Shown here: positions 10,872 to 22,601 of the stretch, in pieces | Layout: each line of letters opens with the position of its first letter | Numbering within the stretch: position 1 is the stretch's first letter | Source: Thamnidium elegans | Lineage: Eukaryota; Mucoromycota; Mucoromycetes; Mucorales; Mucoraceae | NCBI GenBank assembly: GCA_025201345.1 | Contig: JAIXMG010000001.1 | Location: 1,488,001 to 1,552,000 of the forward strand | Reading direction: 5' to 3' | Length of the DNA: 64,000 nt | Notes under the pieces: model-generated | Told to the model about the DNA's origin: nothing | Database searches by the model: none | Seen by the model: the letters and a program-made list of their open reading frames with translations, nothing else | Made by a program: the position numbers and the translations under genes

Positions 10872-12997
10872 TTAATCTTTATGTGTATCAACTGGTCTAT
10901 AAGATGGTAAAACACCTTTAGTTAATCTAGTGGGACCATGGAAAGTTAAATATCTATAAATAAAACTAGAAAGAATAGTAAATCCAATTATGCTTAAAAA
11001 CCAATGTTTAGCGAGCCATCCAAATCCATTACTGGTAGATACATAAATTCTTTCATGAATAGCTAATGTAGATACGCCATATAATTGATTCAATTGATTT
11101 AAACTAGTATAAAGCTTTTCTGGTTTATCCATTACAAATTGATTTTGATTTAAATCATTTGAATAATATTGATGTTTCTGTTGTTATTATTATTAGTAAA
11201 ATGTTAAGCTTGCATATTTTTTTTTTTTTTTTACTTACACTGGGATCATAAATAATAATTCTGGCTGTATCGTCATTATCAATATTGAATTCGTTTAGTA
11301 TATAATCTCTCCACATGGAACGATCCATTTCAGCAAAAATAACATTCTTTTCCTTGTTATTATCAGACTTGTACCAATTAGTAGCAATATCACGGAACTT
11401 GAGTTGATTAGCAGTATCATGACTAGCAATAATGCTTAATACAACTACAGAATTACCTTGCAAGATACTTTTATGATTTGCAGGGCCTAGTTTACTAATC
11501 AATGGATATTGTTCCTTTTCAATCCAGTCAATAAGTGAATCGCGATTTGATTTAGTATTTTTTGTAAAGTCATGAGTAGCAGGATATAAATAATGGCTGT
11601 TATCTTTCACAAGTAAAAGAGCTGGAATACTAGAAGAATCTAAATCAAACTTGGCAAGTACTTGTTTATCCTTTGACGCATAAAATGGAATGGTTGACAC
11701 ATATTGATTTGCAATTGATTTAACTAGTTCCTATTTGTATATAAAAATTGTTACTTTAAAAATGTAATTTATAAAATAAAAATAAAATAAAAAACTTACA
11801 GGAATATCTCCTTTATGGATATAGATAATGGATACATCCTTGAGTGTTAAATATTTTGATAATTCTTTTGCAGTTATATCTTTAACAGAAGGGCTAAGGA
11901 AAAATATATAAGTACAAAAAAATAAGCTTACATCATGCGCTAAATATTTACCCTGAATGTTCATTTGCAAACTCTAATAAACTACTCAATGATCGACTAC
12001 CTGAATATTTAATTGCTTCACCTTGTTGAAACATTTGAAGTGAAGGATAACCTGTTACACCAAATTCTTTACAGATAGCTAAAAAGAATAGTATGAATAT
12101 CACACAAATTTAAACAAATATATAAAATCACTTACAAGGTAATGCTACACAATTGACTTCACCAATATTAACTTGATTACGAAGTTGAGAAGCTAATTCA
12201 ACCCAAGTAGGAGCAAGTGCTTTACAGTGACCGCACCAAGGAGCATAAAACTTTATAAACCAAGATACTGAACCTTTTGCAATTTCTCTCAATTTAGCCT
12301 CATTTAAATTAATAGAAGTGCCTTCTGGATTAGGTAATATGATATCCGTTTCATCTCCTTCTTCTTCTTCTTGTTCCTCAACTGCTTCACTTTCATCAGT
12401 TTCATCCTCTTCTTCTGTTACATCTTCTTCTTCTTCTTCTTTACTCGTTTCGGTCGTCGATTTTAAACTTTTAATCTTATCATACACATATTCTGTTACT
12501 TGGTCATACAAATTCTTTCCTTTATATTCATCAATATTTTCTCCATTGTGCCAAAGTCTTAGTGTAGGAAATCCTCGAACTTTATGTTCATAACATAAAT
12601 CACCGTAAAGTATACAGTTGACTGTACCAAAGTGAAAGTCGCTCTCAGTTTCAAGTGAACTTAAGTCATTGCTTAATCTTTTCCAATCAGGAGCTAAACA
12701 CATAAAATCGTTAGGGAGAAAAAGAAAAAGAAAAAAAAAAAAAAAAAAAAAAAGGTGTGCTTCTCCTGTAATATTTAAACCTTACCAAAGTTTATACAAT
12801 GTTGACAATTAGGAGAAAAGTATTCAATCAGCCTAAAAGTATAATTAGTTTTGAATAATCCGAAAAGGATGTGTATGTAATAGTTACCAAGTACCCGAGT
12901 CAGTTAAACTCGTAAAAGTATTTGGTGTTAATTCAACTGAAGCTGCTTTAATTAATGGGACTAAAAATGCAAGTGAAAGTATACTTAAAAACTTCAT
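10872..12997 (-). CDS. Membrane-anchored protein disulfide isomerase (Eps1/TMX-like)
   Basis: Seven exons (12997-12888, 12832-12786, 12693-12136, 12078-11952, 11893-11800, 11730-11239, 11177-10872) give 577 residues. An N-terminal signal peptide (MKFLSILSLAFLVPLIKA) leads into a first thioredoxin domain with active site CQHC (residues 46-49). An acidic Glu-rich linker (about 137-168) precedes a second domain with the classic APWCGHC site (Cys206, Cys209). A third, redox-inactive thioredoxin-like region follows, and a hydrophobic helix near residues 534-552 anchors the protein. It should catalyse disulfide formation or isomerisation in the ER lumen, with a short cytosolic tail. No KDEL-type signal; retention would depend on the membrane segment. 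The acidic linker may bind calcium (inference). Confidence 0.9.
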
Positions 12998-13039
12998 GTT
13001 AAAAAGATAAAAAGATAAAAAGATAAAAAGAGTGTCATC

Positions 13040-13062
13040 ATCCTGTATATACTGTATATATC
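13040..13062. promoter_or_regulatory. TA-rich promoter element of the PDI gene
   Basis: A TATATAC/GTATATA stretch about 45-65 bp upstream of the PDI start codon on the minus strand, a plausible TATA element. Sequence-only call. Confidence 0.35.
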
Positions 13063-13258
13063 CCTATTTTTGAATTAAGTTACTGTCCAATCAGAAACTC
13101 CCTAAGCGTAATTTAAAATTGAAATTTTTATTTGGAAAACAAAAAGAAAAAAAAAGTGCTTTTTTCTTTTTAAAAAAAAGGATACGTTTTTTTACTATAC
13201 ATGCAGTGAAACAACAAAATTATTATTTCAAACGAGAATAACGTAGAAATACAGAAAA

Positions 13259-13282
13259 AGGGAGAGAGAGAGAGAGAGAGGG
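13259..13282. repeat. GA microsatellite in the 3' flank of the 6PGDH gene
   Basis: About ten GA dinucleotides lie just beyond the stop codon of the 6-phosphogluconate dehydrogenase gene, probably inside its 3' untranslated region. Confidence 0.75.
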
Positions 13283-13313
13283 AGGTTTTATAAGAAAAAG
13301 AAAGAGAGGTTGT

Positions 13314-14981
13314 TTAAGCATCATAAGTAGAGGCAGAAACGTTACCACCCTTACCAGTCCAGTTGGTATGAACATGCTTACCAGGGGCATCCAAAAGTTC
13401 ATAGGTATGAGCACCAAAGTAATCACGTTGAGCTTGGAGAAGGTTAGCAGGAAGGATTTCATGACGAAGACCATCATAGAAGTTCAAGGCAGTAGAAAGA
13501 GCGGGAGTGGGGATACCCATTTGAACAGCTTGAGCAATAACAGTTCTCCAAGAGGTTTGAGCATCAGCAGTAGCTTGTTGGAAGAAAGGATCGAACAACA
13601 AGTTCTCGAGTTCGGGGTTGTTGGTATAAGCATCCTTAATCTTACCGAGGAAAGCAGAACGGATGATACAACCTCCACGCCACATCAAAGCAATACCAGC
13701 AAAGTTCAAGTTCCAGTTATAATCTGCACCAGCTTGACGCATCAACATGAAACCTTGAGCATAAGAAACAATCTTGGAAGCATAAAGAGCCTTACCGAGT
13801 TCAGCAATGAACTTGGCCTTATCACCTTCAAACTTGTAAGTAGGACCAGTCAAGATCTTGGAGGCACGAACACGTTCACCCTTTAAAGAAGAAAGACAAC
13901 GAGCATAAACAGCTTCACCAATCAAGGTAACGGGAATACCACGATCAAGAGAATCAATACCAGTCCACTTACCAGTACCCTTTTGACCAGCAGTATCAAG
14001 AATCTTTTCAACAAGAGGAGAACCATCAGTATCCTTATACTTGAGAATATCACGGGTAATTTCGATCAAGAAAGAATCTAATTCTCCATTGTTCCATTCT
14101 TCAAAGATAGCGGCCATCTCATCATGAGACATACCGAGACCTTCCTTCATGATTTGATAGACTTCACAAATCAATTGCATATCTCCGTACTCTAAATTTA
14201 TTATATTAGCTCATTAGAGTCTCTCTTTTCTTTTACTGTTATATTTTATTCACTTACCAATACCGTTGTGGACCATCTTGACATAGTGACCAGCACCAGA
14301 TTCACCAACCCATTCACAACAAGGTGCACCATCGGGAGCCTTGGCAGTGATATCTTGGAAGATACCCTTAATATGAGGCCAGGCCTTGGGGTTACCACCG
14401 GGCATGATAGAAGGACCATAACGGGCACCTTCTTCACCACCAGAGACACCGGAACCAACGAAAAGGATACCCTTGGCTTCCAAATCCTTGGCACGACGAA
14501 TAGAATCGGGGAAATGTGAGTTACCACCATCAATGATAATATCACCTTCTTCCAAGAAGGGTAATAATTGATCAATGAAAGCATCAACAGCAGCACCAGC
14601 CTTTACGAGCAACATAACCTTTCTGGGACGAATCAACTTGGCACAAAGTTCTTCAACAGAGTGAGCACCAACAATCTTGGTACCTTTAGCTTCGTTAGCT
14701 AAAAAGTCGTCCACCTTGGAAGTAGTACGGTTATAAGCACAGACAGTATAACCATGGTCATCCATGTTCAAGATGAGATTTTGACCCTATTATTGGTAAT
14801 CAGATTTTTTTGATTAGTCACATTTTTTTTTTTTTTCTTATCTTTAAAATCTTTTTTTTTTTTTTTACCATAACAGCCAAACCAATAAGACCAATGTCAG
14901 CACTAAAACAAAATAAAAACGCGTCTTAATTTATAAACAAACAGACAAATACGTAATATGTACTTACACAGCTTCAACCAT
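13314..14981 (-). CDS. GND1: 6-phosphogluconate dehydrogenase, decarboxylating
   Basis: Four exons (14981-14968, 14902-14869, 14786-14258, 14191-13314) encode 484 residues, the usual eukaryotic length. The enzyme oxidises 6-phosphogluconate to ribulose 5-phosphate with NADP and releases CO2, the third step of the oxidative pentose phosphate pathway in the cytosol. Visible signatures are the nucleotide-binding GLIGLAVMGQNL, NRTTSKVD next to it, the substrate loop GSGVSGGEEGARYGPSIMPG, the catalytic KMVHNGIEYGDMQL (split by intron 3) and GTGKWTGIDSLDRGIP. The C-terminal tail has NWTGKGGNVSASTYDA. Splicing of the 14-nt first exon is needed for the nucleotide-binding fold. Codon choice looks strongly biased, fitting high expression. 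Confidence 0.97.
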
Positions 14982-15060
14982 TTTAAAAATATTTGTTTAT
15001 AAAAAAAAACGTAAAGAAGAAAAGAAAAAAAAAAAAAAAAAAACTTGATGCGAATAAAGA

Positions 15061-15067
15061 TTATATA
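15061..15067 (-). promoter_or_regulatory. TATA box of the 6PGDH gene
   Basis: On the minus strand the sequence reads TATATAA, about 80 bp upstream of the start codon at 14981, followed by a T-rich pyrimidine tract. A good match to a TATA element. Confidence 0.5.
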
Positions 15068-15543
15068 GTGGGTTAAAAAATGATGTAAGCGACGACGGTG
15101 CCTGCTTTATGACTGCTTTCAGAATTGTTTCCCGCGAACTCGTTTTTTTTTTTTTTTACAGTACTTTGCAGCCCATTAAAATAACAGAATAAAAAAAATG
15201 TATTTGTCATTTCTGCTTTATTATTACTAACCACTTCTTCCCTTTTTTCTTTTTTTTTAAAAAAAAGTACCAGCTTTTTTTTTTTATCAAGTTATTCTGT
15301 TTTATATTTGTCATTACAAAGACTAAAATGGAATATCCGGGTTTATTAAACGTTTTTTTTTTATAACTGCATTTTCCCGAAATAAATTGCCAGTTCCGAC
15401 CTTTTTTTTTTCTTTGGGGCGAATTAACAATCATTATTGATAAGCTTACGTAATGTTTATAGTTTTATTACCCCTCCTCTGACATAAACTACTTCAAAAG
15501 ATATACGTTTATAAAATTCTCGCGTTTAAACTTACTGTAGTTG

Positions 15544-15574
<31 letters not shown>

Positions 15575-16350
15575 GTAGGTATCCTAGTGACACTCTATAT
15601 AACATACATTGCTTCATTTATAATCTAAGCATTAATCTTTACAACTCGTGATACATCGAGATTAAATCTGTTTCGCCAATAGAAAAGGGCACGTACGATG
15701 GTTGAGATATCATCTCATTTTCAAACATTATGTATGGATGCTAAGATATATATATTATTTTTTTTGGGGGTCCCCAATTTTACTCCGCCCTGTTTTTATT
15801 TCACTTTAACAATAACAACGACAAAAAAAAAGGGGGGGGGGATTACTTTTAAAAAGTACGTGTTTTAGAGTAATCGGTTTACGCGTTTTTTTTTTCTTCT
15901 TGTTAATTTTCAGTATAAATACGTTTAACAAAGAAAAAAGTTTCATTTAAGGGTGTTTAGTAAATCTCGGGAAAAGACTGAATAAAAACATTTCTGCAGT
16001 TGCATAACCTTAATTTTCCTTTTTGAGTTACGAAACAAAATATATAAAAAGTAGTTTTTTCTTTATCAAAAGTGCATTTGTATCTAATTTTTTTTTTTTT
16101 TTTTTTCTGATTTAACATTTGACTGTATTTCGCATATCAGTATACACGTAGCTGCTGAAAAAAAAACCCCCCTCAATACATTTGTATATAGTTAAGAATA
16201 ATAATAAATTTTTTAAGCGTAGACAGATTATTTTTAATTATTATAATATTATGGGTAGTAGAAGGAGGGAGGGACAATAGGGTGCAATTTTTTTTTTCGT
16301 AAAAAAAAAAAAGAAAATTAATCTTAATTATAAGCATTTTATCATAACCA
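15068..16350. other. gene-poor stretch with homopolymer tracts
   Basis: Long intergenic region carrying many poly-T/poly-A runs (for example about 15549-15574 and 16089-16106) and repeated TTTTTTTTAAAAAAAA junctions. No coding frame with recognisable content and no RNA gene seen. Confidence 0.5.
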
Positions 16351-17480
16351 TTATTTAGGTGCGGCATCAACTTGGGATGGAGGAAGAGGAACAAATATTG
16401 TTTTAGATCCTGAGCTATTTCGGCTCATAGACTGCAAAGTTTCCAAATAACGAATTTGGATAGCTGCTGGAGTATTCAAAATATCAGCTGCATCACGCAT
16501 TAATTTTGCAGCTTCAACTTCAGCTCTGGATGTAATCACCTTTGATTCACCTAATCTCTTGGCTTGTGCTGCAGAAGAAAGTGATTCCTGAAGATGTTGA
16601 GAAAGTGTAATATCTTTGATAAGTGTGGATTCAATCTAAAAAAAAGTTATCAGAAAATAAACTCGGTGTTTTCATCTCATTTTCATTTTTATTTTACCTT
16701 GACTCCCCAGCTTTTAGCAATTGGACCAATGATTTCATGTAATTCTTCAGAGATGGCTTCTCTGTTTTCAATAAGATCTTGAACAGAACGACCACCACAA
16801 ACATCACGTAAAGATGTACTTGCTCTAAAGATGATATAAAATAATGTTAATAATACAATATAATAGCGATATAATGATATATACCTTTCGACTAAAGCGT
16901 GATTCACATTGGTTACACCGTATACAGCTTGGTAAGGATCGATAATATGCCAATAGACAACAGATTCTAAATTTACACTGACGTTATCTTTTGTAATGAC
17001 ATCTTGCTTTGGAATTTCTGTCACTTGAATTGTAATATCGATCTTTCTTAAATTTTCAGTAGTGGGATTTATTTTGACTAGACCTGGATCAACACACTTG
17101 TAGAATTTACCAAACTTTTCAATAAGTCCAACTTTGCCTTGAGTCACCTTTTTATATGGATTGGGACAACATATAATACATGGAAAAGAACCAGCAAAAC
17201 CGATCGTATTACCAATACAAGTCATCATGGTCTCATAAAATCCCTACGTTTTTTTTTTGTATTTGATTAATAATAATAATAATAATAATAAAAGTTTTTT
17301 TTATATATATGTTTATTTACGTGAGGAATATCTTTTGAAATGTCAATTTCTCTTGCATAAGATGCTTGGACTCCTCGAACGGCAATACCGACTGTAATAT
17401 CATCTATCATTTTAATGTAAATTATACTGTAGTAACTAATGTATTTTTTTATTTATTTTACCTGCTTTAGAGTAACTCAT
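16351..17480 (-). CDS. Stomatin-family (SPFH/Band 7) membrane protein A
   Basis: Five exons (17480-17462, 17403-17321, 17243-16885, 16824-16698, 16635-16351) give 290 residues. A hydrophobic hairpin near residue 45-60 ends in the Cys-rich CIICCPNPY, a likely palmitoylation and membrane-insertion site. The SPFH domain follows: GLIEKFGKFYKCVDPGL, DNVSVNLESVVYWHIIDPYQ and SLRDVCGGRSVQDL. The closing helical part AAQAKRLGESKVITSRAEVE is typical of stomatin. Such proteins form oligomeric scaffolds on the inner face of membranes and regulate channels or raft domains. Its closest relative in the window is the head-to-head neighbour at 18066-19335, which has matching intron positions in the SPFH part. 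Confidence 0.9.
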
Positions 17481-18065
17481 ATTTACTTAGTTTTGGTAGA
17501 ATATAATTTTAATTGGAAAAAAAAAAAAAAAAAAAAAAGAGAGAAAAGAGACGGAAGGAAAAAAGTGTTTTATAAATATTAATGTTTAAAATAACATGAA
17601 TTAAATTCTCCCACAAAAAAAAAAAAAAAAAAAAAGGGCTAAGAAAATTGAACACAAAAAAAAAAAAAGTAGCTCAGTAGATAAATTTAAGGTTCGAAAC
17701 ATATTCCATGTGATCTTTAGAAGGACTAGTTTCGCTAAGCAGTGAAACAGAATTATTCTATGCTGAGCATAATGCACTTGTTAAAGTAAATTTATCTAGA
17801 TATATAGTCAATCAGCAGCCTCTACCAGTTACACAACATCTTTGTACTCCAAGAACAATAATAGTGTGTGAGCTTAGCAGTCGAGAAAGACTAAGCATCG
17901 TTTCCGAGTACAATACTACTTTAAAACCTTGTTTTTTTTTGACTTCGCAAATTTTTTTTTTCACACCGTTATTTAATTTAATCAACCAATACTTAAAACT
18001 TTTTTTTTCTCTTTTTCTTTTTCTATATATTTTTTTTTTTTTTTTTTTTCAAAAGCAAATAAATT
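17481..18065. promoter_or_regulatory. shared intergenic region between two divergent stomatin genes
   Basis: The 585-bp region between two start codons on opposite strands must hold both promoters. It contains poly-A/T tracts at both sides. At 17667-17700 box A-like TAGCTCAGTAGAT is followed after 7 nt by box B-like GGTTCGAAAC, resembling a shortened tRNA promoter. An open frame on the + strand runs from about 17715 to 18079 without an early ATG and matches nothing I know. Confidence 0.45.
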
Positions 18066-19335
18066 ATGAGCTCTGTTGATGACATTACCCCTTTGAATAA
18101 TAACAGATATTCTAATGAACCTGCACCTTCTACAGGTGCTGGAACTTCTAAACAAGTTAAACAAAAGAAAGGTCAGTTCGCTGCAAGTGGTACACAACCC
18201 TCATTTGCCTTAGAACTTGATATCAATACTATCGAACACGTATGTTTTTTTTTAAAAAAAAAAAGAAAAAAAATCTTTAGCTAAATTTTTTTTTTTTTTT
18301 TTTTGTCTGTAGGGATGGTACGGTAATATGATGAATGGTATTGGCGCTGTTATGGGTGGTTTAGGTTCGGTATGTACTCAATATAACAATCAAAGTAAAC
18401 ATATTTATTAATTCAGTAAAAAAAAAAAATAGGTTCCTTGTATCGTTTGTTGTCCCAACCCTTATTATCCTGTCGAACAAGGAAGCGTTGGTTTGATCTC
18501 TCGATTTGGAAAGTTCTATAAATGTGTTGATCCAGGTCTTGTCAAGATCAATCCTATTACGGAAGAAATTAAAAAGGTTGATATCAAAATCCAAGTAGTT
18601 GATATTCCCTCTCAATATGTTATGACAAAAGATAATATTACAATTCGAATTGATAGTGTCTTATATTGGAATATTATTGATCCATACCAAGCCCAATTTG
18701 GTGTTAGCAATGTTAGAAAAGCACTAGTCGAAAGGTATAACTTTTTATACTACATTTTAAAAAAAGTAAAAACTAACTTTTTTTTTCTTGAGCAGAACTC
18801 AAACTACCCTTAGACATATTCTTGGTGGAAGAGTTTTACAAGAATGTGTTGAAAATCGTGATTCTATTGCTCAAGAAGTTGAAGATATTACAGGTCGCGT
18901 TGCAGAAGAATGGGGTGTAAAGGTAATACTAAAAAAAAAAATACGAACAATATAAACACATGACTAAAATAAACATTATATTAGATTGAATCCATTTTGA
19001 TTAAAGATTTCAACTTTTCTAAAGAGCTTCAAGAATCACTTTCTGCTGCAGCACAAGCCAAGCGAACCGGAGAATCAAAGGTGATTTCTGCAAAAGCCGA
19101 AGTAGATTCTGCAAAATTAATGAGAGAAGCTGCCGATATTTTGAGTACACCCTCCGCTATGCAAATCAGATATCTTGATACATTAAATAACTTATCGAAG
19201 GCTCCACAAACAAAAGTTATATTTTTACCACCTTCTGATCATAAATCTGAACATTCTGCTGTATTGAATAATGATGGTCAATCATCTTCATTTGGCCCAC
19301 TCAAAGCACAAAACTACCTCGCTCTTTCCCAGTAA
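18066..19335 (+). CDS. Stomatin-family (SPFH/Band 7) membrane protein B
   Basis: Five exons (18066-18239, 18313-18369, 18433-18734, 18796-18922, 18985-19335) encode 336 residues. A 70-residue polar N terminus precedes a short Gly-rich hydrophobic segment and CIVCCPNPYYP. The SPFH domain carries GLISRFGKFYKCVDPGL, DSVLYWNIIDPYQ, RKALVERTQTTLRHILGG and the helical AAQAKRTGESKVISAKAE. It is clearly paralogous to the minus-strand gene at 16351-17480. The last introns fall at the same codons in both (VER/, WGVK/), so the pair arose by duplication with inversion or divergent rearrangement. The C-terminal tail is extended by about 40 residues. Confidence 0.9.
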
Positions 19336-19807
19336 GATGATAACATTATGACAACGGTGTGTGCAATGTAACACTTCAAAATATCCCTATGTAATACATT
19401 ACGCTTAATAAATAATAACAATAATAAATAAAACATTTCTGTAATCTACATTTTGTAGCATTTTTTTGAGCTGTGCAGAAAAATAGAAAAATGCCACTTT
19501 TTTTTTTAAAAAATGCTTCATTCATTGCACAATAAGTCAAAGATCGATCTCTACCATACATATGCTTTTGCTTTGTCAGCTAAGCGCGTATCTGGGCATT
19601 GGAATTGCTCAATTGTAACCATTATAATGTCAGTTACTGGTGTTACTTTAAAAAGGAACAATGTTCAGTTATATAGTTTCTTTAGTCTTTACAAATAGTT
19701 CGCTTGTTGTAATATGTATATGACAATTACATTTGTCCTTTATTATCAAAATATTTATGCATGTAGGTAGCGAAATAAATTTTACATACAGTAACAAATG
19801 ATAGTTC
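19336..19807. other. intergenic between stomatin B and repeat copy 2
   Basis: Holds the likely polyadenylation region (AATAAATAAAAC near 19408-19433). A 61-codon frame at 19513-19698 starts within low-complexity DNA and resembles no family. Nothing else seen. Confidence 0.45.
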
Positions 19808-20838
19808 TTTGTTAAAGCATCTCTTCTTCTCCGATGGGTCTGAAGCCCAATGTGGAATACTTGTGAAACAAAGCCAGTTAAATCTCCCTTTGAAAAAAAA
19901 AAGTTGAGTTTTACATGAATACATTTGAAGAGTATGCTCTCTTTTTATATGAAGCTTTGTGCATTCACAAGCATAAACAAATAAATAAAAGATGCACAGC
20001 AAGTAAGAAAACTAGTCAATGTGGCTTGTACCAACCATAAAATTTTTTTCAGTGGTTTGTTTTCTTTTTTTCCCTTCTTTGTCTCTTGCTTATATTTCAA
20101 GTATACCCTCTACATGGTGATTCATGATTGCCGTATAACTGAATATATGCCAACACAGTTTGGGCCTTAGCTAATAAATCTCTTCGAAGAGGACTTCCTA
20201 TTAGGGTGATTACCTAGGGATTAGCACACACCTCGACGTAAGGACCGAGCGGTGAACTGTTACAAGGGGAGCGACGTTCGATTAGGGGGCATTAGCGGGT
20301 AACATCACTGCAACAACACAGGTTTGTGATGCATTAGCTCTCAACAGTTATTGCTATCCCACGATTAGTGCAAAAGGTAGTGCGCAACTACTACTGAGAC
20401 AACGGTTGAAGCCTCAGGCGGATAGACTCGGCGATGCTAGTGTTTCATAGCTTTGGGTGATTTCCAAAGCTAAACATGGACCGTCAACGCATTTTGGTCT
20501 CTGTCTGGTTGGCGAAGCTATAAGATAGGGTTCCTCATATTTTAGTTGTGACCAAATAGAGTAGATCGTCCGGTGGTTTACTTCGGTTTTTGTTTCTTCG
20601 ACGCCCCTAGTTCCAATGAGTTCAGGTTGCCTAGTTCCAATGAGTTCAGGTTGCCTAGTTCCAATGAGTTCAGGCTGCGAGAAGATTCTCTTTTACTATA
20701 AAAAAAGAAGGAACTACGCAGAGATGAACCTCCTCGCGGTTAGTTCTGGAAACACTTTTTTACATATAAGAAAGTGGCTAATGCATCTCTTATTATCTTT
20801 AATATTTTAAATAATATCAGCCTTTTCTTTTTTCAGTT
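19808..20838 (-). repeat. 1-kb dispersed repeat, copy 2 (inverted)
   Basis: Reverse complement of the element at 5361-6369, with only scattered single-base differences, plus one extra 24-bp tandem unit (three at about 20607-20680). The outer flanks carry ATACAGTAACAAA (19786-19798) and ATACTGTAACAAA (20839-20851), a 13-bp direct repeat with one mismatch that could be a target-site duplication. The insertion ends about 205 bp upstream of the CaMK start codon, so it now forms the distal promoter of that gene. Confidence 0.85.
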
Positions 20839-20972
20839 ATACTGTAACAAAGCCTTTTTTTTTTTTTTGGTAAGTGTCGTATCATAGTTTTTGGTATTTG
20901 AAGGGGAGTCTCCATCACGTGTACAGATCGAAAGCGCGCGACGACGGTTTTTTTTGTTTTTTTTTTGTTTTC

Positions 20973-20980
20973 TATATAAT
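20973..20980 (+). promoter_or_regulatory. TATA box of the CaMK gene
   Basis: TATATAAT lies 63-70 bp upstream of the ATG at 21043 and downstream of repeat copy 2, so a minimal core promoter survives between the repeat and the gene. Confidence 0.4.
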
Positions 20981-21042
20981 TGAAATTGCTTCGCCTTCCT
21001 TTTTTCCCTTCTTTCTTTTTAACAAATATACAAAATAAAAAA

Positions 21043-22497
<1,455 letters not shown>

Positions 22498-22601
22498 TTT
22501 ATGTATAAAAAAATATATATATAAAAAAAATCCGTAATACCCAACGTATATACACACACACACACACAACAATAATAAACATATAACATTTCTTTATTTT
22601 A

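Noticed and set aside
17667..17700. Functional tRNA gene
   Set aside because: Box A and box B are only 7 nt apart and no acceptor stem or anticodon arm can be drawn.
20616..20810. Frame coding a repeated MSSGCLVP peptide
   Set aside because: It is simply the 24-bp tandem of the dispersed repeat read in one frame, with no start context or conservation of a longer protein.
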